A stretch of DNA of 8,352 nt from an uncultured Flavobacteriales bacterium (GTDB taxonomy: Bacteria; Bacteroidota; Bacteroidia; Flavobacteriales; UBA7430). The stretch is taken from assembly GCA_913041775.1 (NCBI GenBank), contig CAJWJW010000054.1:1-8352 (forward strand). The letters are read 5' to 3'. Numbering within the stretch: position 1 is the stretch's first letter; every line of letters begins with the position of its first letter. Made by a program: the position numbers and the translations under genes. Shown one piece after another: positions 1-6,655 of the stretch. The notes below the pieces were generated by a model, which searched no databases, was not told the origin of the DNA, and was given only the letters and a program-made list of their open reading frames with translations.

Positions 1-1652
1 AAATTAATAAATGGGGTGGTAACTATACTATATGGGAAAATAATGTGCTAGATATGCGCGACTTTATCGACACACGATGTGAGATGATAAATGGTGGTAT
101 TTTAGATTGTTATGAAGATGAATATGGTATTGAAGGACCATTTGAAGTTACCTTACTTATAGAGCCCCCACTTTCGGGAAATCTAAGCATGAATGGCTTT
201 GATCTAGACGAAAGTCCATTTACTGGAAATTACTTTGGAGGTATTAGTCAAGAAATTCAAGCATTTGCGATAGAAGACTACAGTTTTGATTATTGGGAAT
301 TTAGTACCGGTACCCCATTAAATCCTACAAACAATACATTGGAATATTTACTTGGGAACAACCTAACGATTACAGCCCACTTTTCTCCAAATAACCAGTT
401 AATACTAACGGATGAAAATGAAGGAACAATAAACATTAATGGAACACAATACAGTTTATTTCCAGATACTATTGTAGTAGGACAAACGATACAAATTGAA
501 GCCATACCAGAAGAGGGATTCCTATTCGATACTTGGATTATAAGTAATGGCACAATAGATAATCCTACTAGTGGTACAGCAACTGCAACAGTTGATGGGA
601 TTATAGAATTAATTGCCGTATACATTCCCTATCCTGTATTAACAGTAAATACGATTCCTAATGGATCAGTGGAAATTGCAGGTACACTTTATAATAATCT
701 GCCACAGAGTATTAATACTTATGGAAGCAATTCTGTAGTGGCTATTCCACAAATTGGATACGAATTTGATTACTGGGAATTCAATGGAGGTATTATTAAC
801 AATAGCACAAATGCAAGCACGTCAATACAAATCTTTTCTGATGCAAGCTTAACAGCATATTTTAGTAAAATTGAGTTGGAAATAGTATTCGATATTTCGC
901 ATATTAATGGAGGAAATATATTAGTTAACAATGAGGTGATTTCAAATTTACCAAGTAGCTTAACTCTAATATATGGAGATTCTTATACAATAAGTCTAGC
1001 CCTAAACAACAACTATCTACTTAACAATTGGGAGGTCATAAATACAAACATCGCCTCAAATACCTTAGAGAGTTTTGAAATTTCATTTACTGAAAATGAT
1101 ACACTTATAGCTCACTTAGACAAGCTCTATAGCTTAACCCTAAAAGTAGAACCAGAAAACGCAGGTATAGTATTAGGAAATGGAGAAGAACTCTTACTTA
1201 GCCCTTACACACAATTATACTTTGAAAATACATTTATAAATTTAGAAGCGATTCCGGAAATAGATAACTCATTTGAATACTTTGTACGAAATCAGGCGAT
1301 ACTTAACAGTCAGAACCTCTTTGAGTACACGATAGAATTCGATGATACACTCAGAGTAATCTTTAGCGAAAAAGAGCTCAGTTTATTTATCCCTAATAGC
1401 TTTACGCCAAATGGCGATAAATTAAACGATGTATTTAAGCCAGTAGGGATGACCAACAAAATTAAGGATTATGAAATGTTAATTTTTAATAGTTGGGGAG
1501 CCTTAGTATTCGAATCTCATTCTTTAGAAAATGGATGGGATGCTGCAAATATTGACTATAGTAGTAATAGTGTATTCATCTATAAAATAACGCTACACTC
1601 CTTAGTTACAAACGATAAGTTTGAATATAAAGGCACACTAACAATCCTATAA
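1..1652 (+). CDS. Secreted protein, C-terminal part: CotH-like end, InlB-type repeats, T9SS type B sorting domain (5'-partial)
   Basis: The frame is open to the left edge (first full codon at 3), so this is the 3' part of a larger gene; the GTG at 45 is probably internal. Residues below count from that GTG. The first ~45 residues (a W..NV..MRDFI..RCE pattern, then GPFEVTLLIEPP) resemble the stretch that follows the kinase-like domain in Bacteroidota CotH-family proteins, but the catalytic part would lie outside the window. Residues ~35-440 are five divergent ~75-80-aa repeats of InlB-B type. Residues ~447-535 (LFIPNSFTPNGDKLNDVFKP, then a NSWGALVFE strand and a terminal EYKGTLTIL) are a gliding-motility-associated CHU_C domain, the type B signal for type IX secretion. 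The product is therefore expected to be exported across the outer membrane and attached or released. Its molecular function is unknown. The sorting domain is a firm call; CotH membership is moderate. The stop is followed by a 68-nt gap without a clear terminator. Confidence 0.82.
   Translation, partial: INKWGGNYTIWENNVLDMRDFIDTRCEMINGGILDCYEDEYGIEGPFEVTLLIEPPLSGNLSMNGFDLDESPFTGNYFGGISQEIQAFAIEDYSFDYWEFSTGTPLNPTNNTLEYLLGNNLTITAHFSPNNQLILTDENEGTININGTQYSLFPDTIVVGQTIQIEAIPEEGFLFDTWIISNGTIDNPTSGTATATVDGIIELIAVYIPYPVLTVNTIPNGSVEIAGTLYNNLPQSINTYGSNSVVAIPQIGYEFDYWEFNGGIINNSTNASTSIQIFSDASLTAYFSKIELEIVFDISHINGGNILVNNEVISNLPSSLTLIYGDSYTISLALNNNYLLNNWEVINTNIASNTLESFEISFTENDTLIAHLDKLYSLTLKVEPENAGIVLGNGEELLLSPYTQLYFENTFINLEAIPEIDNSFEYFVRNQAILNSQNLFEYTIEFDDTLRVIFSEKELSLFIPNSFTPNGDKLNDVFKPVGMTNKIKDYEMLIFNSWGALVFESHSLENGWDAANIDYSSNSVFIYKITLHSLVTNDKFEYKGTLTIL
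147..1364 (+). repeat. Five tandem divergent InlB-B-type protein repeats
   Basis: Five consecutive units were delimited by eye at about 147-383, 399-623, 636-863, 876-1118 and 1134-1364. Each has a hydrophobic opening strand (LTVNTIPNGSV-like), a small NG or NN turn, a central 'A.P..GY.FDYWE' core and a closing strand ending LTAYF, LIAHL or LRVIF. Units 1-3 keep the core well (SFDYWE, LFDTWI, EFDYWE). Unit 4 keeps only NNWE and unit 5 has FEYFV, so divergence rises toward the C-terminus. The repeats are not nearly identical at DNA level, so this is an old protein repeat and not a recombining DNA repeat. Such beta-grasp-like repeats usually act as spacers or adhesive stalks on surface proteins. 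Confidence 0.7.
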
Positions 1653-1696
1653 AGTAGGAAGACTACAAAGCCGATTAATTACAGAGAAAATTCTAC

Positions 1697-1704
1697 TATA
1701 TTTA
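1697..1704 (+). promoter_or_regulatory. Possible -7 box (TATATTTA) upstream of the nhaC-type gene
   Basis: TATATTTA lies 16 nt before the ATG and matches the Bacteroidota TAnnTTTG -7 element except for the last base. No TTTG-like -33 element is found at the usual ~19-nt spacing. This is weak support in AT-rich DNA. Confidence 0.25.
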
Positions 1705-1720
1705 CGCATCAAATAAAAAA

Positions 1721-3157
1721 ATGATGCAAAACACAAAACCACTTTCTTTATTGGTAGCCCTCCTACCAATTCTGTTTTTAACAGTGCTTCTATCTCTTAA
1801 TGTTTATTATTATGGAGATGATTCTTTATCTGGTGCAAACCAGATTGCACTAGTATTAGCTGCAGCATTTTGCGCTCTTTTAGCCAGTAAAAGAGGTTCT
1901 AATTGGGAAGACTTATTAGAAGGTATTAAAAACAGTATTTCTGATGCACTTCCAGCATTATTAATTTTACTTCTTATTGGTTCCTTAGCGGGAACATGGT
2001 TAATAAGTGGTATTGTTCCAGCAATGATTTATTACGGATTACAAATTGTTAATCCAAGCTTCTTTTTAGTAGCTGCATGTATTGTAAGTGCCATTATATC
2101 TTTAGCAACCGGGTCTTCTTGGTCTACTATAGCGACTATTGGGGTAGCGTTATTAGGTATAGGTCAAGCCATTGGAATGTCTGAAGCAATGGTAGCAGGT
2201 GCTATTATTTCGGGTGCTTATTTTGGAGACAAAATGTCTCCCTTATCAGACACAACTAATCTAGCTCCAGCAATGGCAGGAACAGACTTGGTTACCCATA
2301 TTCGATATATGACTTACACGACTATTCCGTCTATTGTAATTACTTTAATTATATTCTTGATTCTTGGTTTAAACTTAGAAACAAAAACATCCCCAGACGA
2401 TATTCAAATTATCTTATCTGCTTTACAATCCAAATTTACAATCACCCCTTGTTTGTTTTTAGTGCCTGCATCTGTAATTTTCTTAATTGTTAAGAAAGTA
2501 CCAGCCATTCCAGCATTATTTACTGGAACACTTTTAGGTGGACTTGCAGCAATAATAGCACAACCTACAATTATAACAGAACTAGGGAATTCATCAAACT
2601 ACTTTCAAGCCTCATTTATTACATTAATGGATGCAATGAGTAGAGAGGTAAATATAAACACAGACAACGAGATGATAAATGGTTTGCTCAGTACTGGAGG
2701 TATGTATGGAATGCTAAATACTATATGGCTAATTATATGTGCTATGTGTTTTGGTGGTATTATGGAAGCATCTGGTTTTTTGGCAAGAATATCGAATGCA
2801 TTAATGAGTTTAGCGACCAATACGGCATCATTAGTTGCAACCACAACAGGAACTTGTATATTCTTTAACATGACGGCTTCAGATCAGTATTTAGCAATTG
2901 TAGTACCCGGTAAGATGTTTAAAGAGGCCTATAAAGAGCAAGGTTTAGCTCCAGAAAATCTAAGTAGAACTTTAGAAGATGCAGGAACAGTAACTTCTGT
3001 ACTTATACCTTGGAATACTTGTGGTGCAACACAGGCTAGTATTTTAGGAGTTTCAACACTTACCTATCTACCTTTCTGTTTCTTCAATATTATTAGTCCT
3101 TTTATGACGATAGTGTATGCAGTGGTAGGATATAAAATCAGAAAATTAAAAGCTTAA
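1721..3157 (+). CDS. nhaC: NhaC-family Na+/H+ antiporter
   Basis: This is a 478-aa inner-membrane protein with about a dozen hydrophobic segments, a usual length for the NhaC family, which exchanges cytoplasmic Na+ for external H+. Family signatures are visible: ATGSSWST at residues 129-136, GDKMSPLSDTTNLA at 169-182 with the conserved acidic and Ser/Thr residues, GGIMEASGF at 345-353, NMTASDQYLA at 383-392, and EDAGTVTSVLIPWNTCGA at 419-436. The two halves carry related WST/SDTT and SDQ/PWNT motifs, fitting inverted-repeat ion-transporter folds. Some NhaC relatives exchange malate for lactate (MleN), so the exact substrate is not settled by sequence alone; Na+/H+ exchange would suit a marine bacterium. 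The start is the ATG after an A-rich stretch, with a second ATG directly after it; no Shine-Dalgarno is seen. It appears monocistronic or loosely linked to its neighbours (68-nt and 61-nt gaps). Confidence 0.9.
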   Translation: MMQNTKPLSLLVALLPILFLTVLLSLNVYYYGDDSLSGANQIALVLAAAFCALLASKRGSNWEDLLEGIKNSISDALPALLILLLIGSLAGTWLISGIVPAMIYYGLQIVNPSFFLVAACIVSAIISLATGSSWSTIATIGVALLGIGQAIGMSEAMVAGAIISGAYFGDKMSPLSDTTNLAPAMAGTDLVTHIRYMTYTTIPSIVITLIIFLILGLNLETKTSPDDIQIILSALQSKFTITPCLFLVPASVIFLIVKKVPAIPALFTGTLLGGLAAIIAQPTIITELGNSSNYFQASFITLMDAMSREVNINTDNEMINGLLSTGGMYGMLNTIWLIICAMCFGGIMEASGFLARISNALMSLATNTASLVATTTGTCIFFNMTASDQYLAIVVPGKMFKEAYKEQGLAPENLSRTLEDAGTVTSVLIPWNTCGATQASILGVSTLTYLPFCFFNIISPFMTIVYAVVGYKIRKLKA

Positions 3158-3170
3158 TATTTACGATTTT

Positions 3171-3189
3171 CCTTTAGCAATTCTAAAGG
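3171..3189 (+). terminator. Inverted repeat after the antiporter gene, possible weak terminator
   Basis: CCTTTAG, loop CAATT, CTAAAGG forms a perfect 7-bp stem 13 nt after the antiporter stop codon. It lacks a downstream T-run, so it is a poor intrinsic terminator. Its left arm also overlaps the candidate -33 element of the next gene, so an operator role is an alternative. Chance is possible. Confidence 0.35.
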
Positions 3190-3203
3190 CTTACTTAAAT
3201 TCG
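3173..3203 (+). promoter_or_regulatory. Candidate Bacteroidota promoter for the TPR-like gene
   Basis: TAAATTCG at 3196-3203 is a good fit to the TAnnTTTG -7 consensus and is followed by GCAC, a common flavobacterial context. A TTTAG at 3173-3177 sits about 19 nt upstream where the -33 TTTG would be expected. The implied leader is only about 10 nt before the ATG at 3219, consistent with the lack of a Shine-Dalgarno sequence. Confidence 0.45.
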
Positions 3204-3218
3204 CACAAAATATATTTT

Positions 3219-3731
3219 ATGTATAACAAGGAAATAAAAATTGCTCTTATACTCGCTATTCTTAGCGCAAGTATATACTTATTCTCACAAGGAGAAATTG
3301 GCTATGGAATAGTCGTTCTTTTATTTATGGGATTGGTCGTGTTGAGCATTTTCAAAGACGAGCGTATTTTAAAAGCATTCTACTATTTACGTAAGAATGA
3401 TATGCCGAAAGCTGGAGTAATACTGAGTAAAGTTAAGCATCCCGAAAAGATGATTAAGTCGCAAGAAGCGTATTATTATTATTTAAACGGATTGGTTCTT
3501 TCTCAAACACAAATGAACAAGGCTGAGAAATTCTTTAAAAAAGCACTAACCATTGGTCTTAGGAACGATACAGATAAAGCAGTAGCAAAACTCAACTTAG
3601 CTGGTTTAGCAATGTCTAGACGTAGAAAAAGAGAGGCAACGACACTACTTACAGAGGTTAAAAAACTCGACAAGCATAATATGCTAGAAGATCAGGTTAA
3701 AATGCTGAAACAACAGTTGAAAAGAATCTAA
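3219..3731 (+). CDS. Membrane-anchored TPR-like protein, function unknown
   Basis: This is a 170-aa protein. Two hydrophobic segments (about residues 7-23 and 29-45) form an N-terminal hairpin in the inner membrane, followed by a helical, basic, TPR-like region (about 50-165). Within it, an AYYYYLNGLVLSQ helix, an AEKFFKKALTIGL helix and an AVAKLNLAGLAMSRRRKREA stretch resemble paired TPR helices, and the tail DKHNMLEDQVKMLKQQLKR is amphipathic. I recall small proteins with the same pattern in other Bacteroidota, annotated only as TPR or hypothetical proteins. With both ends of the hairpin inside, the TPR-like part would be cytoplasmic, perhaps as a protein-binding platform; this is inference. 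The gene has its own promoter candidate and ends 4 nt before a strong terminator, so it looks monocistronic. The single ATG start is well placed after the promoter box. Confidence 0.75.
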   Translation: MYNKEIKIALILAILSASIYLFSQGEIGYGIVVLLFMGLVVLSIFKDERILKAFYYLRKNDMPKAGVILSKVKHPEKMIKSQEAYYYYLNGLVLSQTQMNKAEKFFKKALTIGLRNDTDKAVAKLNLAGLAMSRRRKREATTLLTEVKKLDKHNMLEDQVKMLKQQLKRI

Positions 3732-3735
3732 AGAA

Positions 3736-3761
3736 AGCAGCCCTAGGGCTGCTCTTTTTTT
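3736..3761 (+). terminator. Rho-independent terminator after the TPR-like gene
   Basis: AGCAGCC, loop CTAG, GGCTGCT is a perfect GC-rich 7-bp stem (the whole 18-nt palindrome pairs in principle) followed by C and seven Ts. It lies 4 nt past the stop codon. This is the clearest terminator in the window and separates the upstream gene from the mutL unit. Confidence 0.9.
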
Positions 3762-3773
3762 GAATTAATATTT

Positions 3774-3781
3774 TACTTTTG
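3774..3781 (+). promoter_or_regulatory. Candidate -7 box (TACTTTTG) for the mutL unit
   Basis: TACTTTTG matches the Bacteroidota TAnnTTTG consensus exactly and lies between the terminator and the first gene of the mutL unit. It ends only 7 nt before the ATG at 3789, implying a leaderless or near-leaderless transcript. The expected -33 region would fall inside the terminator hairpin and shows no good TTTG at proper spacing, so confidence is limited. Confidence 0.4.
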
Positions 3782-3788
3782 GTTACTG

Positions 3789-4055
3789 ATGAAAGCACCT
3801 AAATTCCCATCCTTTATAAGAACTTCTTCGAATAAGCAGTTTGAGATGCATACGCGCTATTATAGCGAGCGTAAGGAGCGTATTGAAGAAGCACGAGAGC
3901 TTGCTGAATCACAAAGTAAAGGCGGAATAGAAAAAGGAAAAACTAGCTCGGCTTGGAAGAAAAAAGCGACTAGTCCAGAGAGAATATCTACACTTAGAGT
4001 TCTCGTAATTATAACGATTCTTTGTTTCATAGCTTATTGGATTTTAAAATTCTAA
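3789..4055 (+). CDS. Small single-span membrane protein, first gene of the mutL unit
   Basis: This is an 88-aa protein. Residues 1-66 are hydrophilic and highly charged, with a KQFEMHTRYYSERKERIEEA stretch at about 16-35 that looks helical. Residues ~68-86 (VLVIITILCFIAYWI) form one C-terminal transmembrane helix ending in LKF, so it is probably a tail-anchored protein with its basic part in the cytoplasm. I recall similar small proteins with an RYY..RKE motif next to mutL in other flavobacteria, some carried in databases as 'riboflavin synthase subunit beta'; nothing in this sequence supports an enzymatic role, and that name probably comes from a neighbouring ribH elsewhere. Its stop is 3 nt before the mutL start, so the two are almost surely co-transcribed and perhaps translationally coupled. 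Function is unknown. Confidence 0.8.
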   Translation: MKAPKFPSFIRTSSNKQFEMHTRYYSERKERIEEARELAESQSKGGIEKGKTSSAWKKKATSPERISTLRVLVIITILCFIAYWILKF

Positions 4056-4058
4056 AAA

Positions 4059-5924
4059 TTGATTAACCTACTACCCGATCACGTTGCCAACCAAATAGCT
4101 GCTGGAGAAGTTGTACAACGACCTGCCGCAGCCGTAAAGGAATTAATGGAAAATGCCATTGATGCCCAGGCTACAGACATAAAATTAATTATTAAAGATT
4201 CTGGTAAAACACTCATTCAAGTAATCGATAATGGTTCTGGAATGAATGAAGTGGACGCTAGGATGTGTTTTGAACGCCATGCAACCTCAAAAATCTCTAA
4301 GGCGGAAGATCTATTTGCACTCCGTACAAAAGGGTTTAGAGGGGAGGCACTTGCTGCCATTGCTGCCATTGCTCAAGTAGAATTAAAAACAAAAACAGAA
4401 GAATCCGAATTAGGAATTCAACTGACTATAGAAGGCTCTAAATTTAAAGGACAAGAAATATGTACCTGTGCTAATGGGACTTCCTTTTCGATTAAAAACC
4501 TATTTTTTAATGTGCCGGCAAGACGCAATTTCTTAAAATCGGATAGAGCAGAATACAAATATATATTAGATGAGTTCATACGAATTGCACTTGCTCACCC
4601 AGTAATTACATTTTCTCTTATCAATAACGAAAAAGAACAATACCGCTTACCTAAGGAAACACTTAGACAACGACTGGTGAGTTTGTACGGTAAAAAATAC
4701 AATCCAAGATTGGTTCCTGTAGAGGAAAACACCGATATAGTTAATATTTCTGGTTTTGTATGTAAACCGGAGTTTGCAAAAAAATCACGAGGCGAACAAT
4801 ATTTCTTCGTAAACGATCGATTTATAAAGTCTTCGTATTTAAACCATGCTGTATTAAATTCCATGGAAGGTTTACTGCAAGGAGACTTGCACCCTACCTA
4901 CTTTTTGTTTCTAGATATAGATCCTTCTAAAATAGATGTAAATATACATCCTACAAAAACAGAAATTAAGTTTGAAGACGAACGAAGTGTCTACGCTATT
5001 TTACGATCGGCATTAAAACGATCTTTAGGGCAATACAATATTGCACCGAGTTTAGACTTTAGTTTAAATCCTGAATTTCAAGTCCCTATAACTTCAAAAA
5101 ATAGAGTTTTAAGAACGCCAAATGTTCAAGTAGATCCTACATTTAATCCTTTTGAACAAGAAAGAGAAATAGGAAACTCAGCACTTTCTAGCGGAATAAA
5201 CAATCCTATAGAACATCAACAAAACTACAGAAAACCTACAAACTCAGAGAAAGGAAAACACTGGGAAGCACTTTTTGAAGAAATTCAAGATGATATGAAT
5301 ACTGCCATTCCTGAGTACCAACCATCGGTTGAAACAGTAGAAATGGAAGTAGATATTGGCGAAAGTAGATTTTCTTTTCAACTGCAAAATAAATTCATTC
5401 TTACCCAATTAAAATCTGGCTTGCTTATTATTGATCAGCAAAGAGCACATACGCGAGTATTATACGAGCAATATTTTAAATCGCTTCCAAATAAAAGACC
5501 GCTTAGTCAGCAGTTACTATTTCCTCAAGAAATATACTTATCTCCAGGAGATATGGAGTTGTTTAAGGAAATACTAGACGATGTAGAATCTTTAGGATTC
5601 GACATAAGTATGCCTGCAGAGCTCTGTTTAATGATAAATGGCGTTCCTTTTGAGACTAAGGCTGGAGAAGTAGATAAGATTATTGAAGCGTTGCTAGACT
5701 CATATAAAAACGAGAGCGATGCATGGAAACAGGACAGTCATAAATACATGGCAAAAAACCTGGCGCTAAGTAATTCTGTTAAAACAGGACAAGCATTAAA
5801 TACCGAGGAAATGAACCAACTTATAGACGAACTATTTGCTTGTGAGATGCCATTTGTTTCTGTACACAACAAACCAACAGCCATTATATTAGAAATGTCT
5901 GAACTTTTTAAACGATTTCAATAA
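4059..5924 (+). CDS. mutL: DNA mismatch repair protein MutL
   Basis: This is a 621-aa, full-length MutL. It couples mismatch recognition by MutS to downstream excision through an ATP-driven dimer. The N-terminal GHKL ATPase is intact: LLPDHVANQIAAGEVVQRP at 4-22, KELMENAIDA at 27-36 (E28 and N32 match E. coli E29 and N33), IDNGSGM at 56-62 (D57), ATSKI at 75-79, GFRGEAL at 92-98, NVPARRNFL at 151-159 and DVNIHPTKTEIKF at 293-305. A low-complexity linker spans about 330-425, then the C-terminal dimerisation domain from about 435. In that domain the usual DQHA-X2-E-X4-E motif reads DQQRAHTRVLYE (459-470), and the metal-binding ACHSA and CPHGRPT boxes read ALSNS and SVHNKPT, so nicking activity is probably absent or altered. 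The start must be TTG at 4059, or ATT just after, because an in-frame TAA sits at 4053. The next gene overlaps its stop by 1 nt. Confidence 0.97.
   Translation: MINLLPDHVANQIAAGEVVQRPAAAVKELMENAIDAQATDIKLIIKDSGKTLIQVIDNGSGMNEVDARMCFERHATSKISKAEDLFALRTKGFRGEALAAIAAIAQVELKTKTEESELGIQLTIEGSKFKGQEICTCANGTSFSIKNLFFNVPARRNFLKSDRAEYKYILDEFIRIALAHPVITFSLINNEKEQYRLPKETLRQRLVSLYGKKYNPRLVPVEENTDIVNISGFVCKPEFAKKSRGEQYFFVNDRFIKSSYLNHAVLNSMEGLLQGDLHPTYFLFLDIDPSKIDVNIHPTKTEIKFEDERSVYAILRSALKRSLGQYNIAPSLDFSLNPEFQVPITSKNRVLRTPNVQVDPTFNPFEQEREIGNSALSSGINNPIEHQQNYRKPTNSEKGKHWEALFEEIQDDMNTAIPEYQPSVETVEMEVDIGESRFSFQLQNKFILTQLKSGLLIIDQQRAHTRVLYEQYFKSLPNKRPLSQQLLFPQEIYLSPGDMELFKEILDDVESLGFDISMPAELCLMINGVPFETKAGEVDKIIEALLDSYKNESDAWKQDSHKYMAKNLALSNSVKTGQALNTEEMNQLIDELFACEMPFVSVHNKPTAIILEMSELFKRFQ
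4351..4373 (+). repeat. 9-bp tandem repeat (TTGCTGCCA, ~2.6 copies) inside mutL
   Basis: TTGCTGCCA occurs twice perfectly and is followed by TTGCT. It encodes the Ala-Ala-Ile repeats just after the GFRGEAL ATP-binding motif. Copy-number change would insert or delete three residues in frame. Confidence 0.85.
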
Positions 5925-6655
5925 TGAGTATAGGTAGAGGATTTTCGAACATGCCATTGGTGGTTAAAAACTTAATCATCATTAACGCGTTATTTTTTCT
6001 TGCACGGTATACCCTGGGTTCTGTAGCAAATATAGACCTTAACGACACCTTAGGCTTATACTATTTCAAATCACCAGAGTTTAGTCCTTGGCAATTTGTA
6101 TCGTATATGTTTATGCATGGGGGAATGTCGCATATATTCTTTAATATGTTTGCTTTGTGGATGTTTGGAACACAAATAGAAAATATATGGGGACCTAAAC
6201 GATTCTTAAACTACTATTTAATTACTGGTTTTGGTGCCGCTTTCTTACACTATTTAATTATCCATTTTCAGGTAATAGGCTTAGAAAGTTTATTTACAGC
6301 AGAACAAATTAATGATTTAGTGTACAACGGAAAGTTCGATTCTATGAGTCCTCTTTTTAACGATGCCCGCCATTTATACGGATTATACCATACGCCCGTT
6401 GTAGGTGCTTCGGGTTCTGTTTTTGGTCTCTTACTCGCCTATGGAATGAGTTTTCCTAATCAGGTTATCTATTTAAACTTCTTGTTTCCTATAAAGGCAA
6501 AATACTTTGTTATTATATATGGTCTCATAGAGTTTGTTGGAGGTGTACAAAACTCAGCAGGCGATAATGTAGCTCACTTTGCCCATTTAGGAGGAATGCT
6601 ATTTGGCTTTATCCTGATAAAATACTGGAAGAAAAACGATCTAAATTTTTATTAG
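5924..6655 (+). CDS. Rhomboid-family intramembrane serine protease (GlpG-like)
   Basis: This is a 243-aa protein with about six transmembrane helices and short tails, the minimal bacterial rhomboid form. It cleaves substrate transmembrane helices within the inner membrane. Catalytic features are intact: the YMFMHGGMSHIFFN stretch (H70 and N74 match the oxyanion-hole His/Asn of GlpG), FGTQIENIWG in loop 1 (81-90), GASGSVFG with nucleophile S163, and NVAHFAHLGG with catalytic H218. A longer, partly hydrophilic insert (about 115-157) separates helices 3 and 4, on the periplasmic side if the topology is like GlpG. ATG overlaps the mutL stop as TAATG, suggesting coupled translation. The substrate is unknown. 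It is followed by a second rhomboid gene with only distant similarity, so the pair is an old duplication or a conserved pairing. Confidence 0.93.
   Translation: MSIGRGFSNMPLVVKNLIIINALFFLARYTLGSVANIDLNDTLGLYYFKSPEFSPWQFVSYMFMHGGMSHIFFNMFALWMFGTQIENIWGPKRFLNYYLITGFGAAFLHYLIIHFQVIGLESLFTAEQINDLVYNGKFDSMSPLFNDARHLYGLYHTPVVGASGSVFGLLLAYGMSFPNQVIYLNFLFPIKAKYFVIIYGLIEFVGGVQNSAGDNVAHFAHLGGMLFGFILIKYWKKNDLNFY

Noticed and set aside
45..47. GTG as the true start of the first gene
   Set aside because: The frame stays open to the left edge and the preceding residues (INKWGG..YTIWENN) continue the same domain pattern, so the gene extends beyond the window.
290..625. 111-codon open frame on the - strand
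   Set aside because: It lies wholly inside the repeat region of the secreted protein, has no recognisable domain, and the overlapping + strand frame has clear family motifs.
1653..1720. Terminator between the secreted protein and the antiporter
   Set aside because: Only 4-bp pairings (for example GTAG/CTAC) with no T-run are found.
2605..2871. 88-codon open frame on the - strand
   Set aside because: It is antisense to conserved membrane segments of the NhaC-type gene; its hydrophobicity simply mirrors that gene.
4778..4784. A7 run inside mutL as a phase-variation tract
   Set aside because: Runs of this length are expected often in DNA this AT-rich, the Lys-Lys codons explain it, and no alternative frame of interest follows.
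4595..4864. 89-codon open frame on the - strand
   Set aside because: It is antisense to the conserved ATPase half of mutL and shows no motif or start context.
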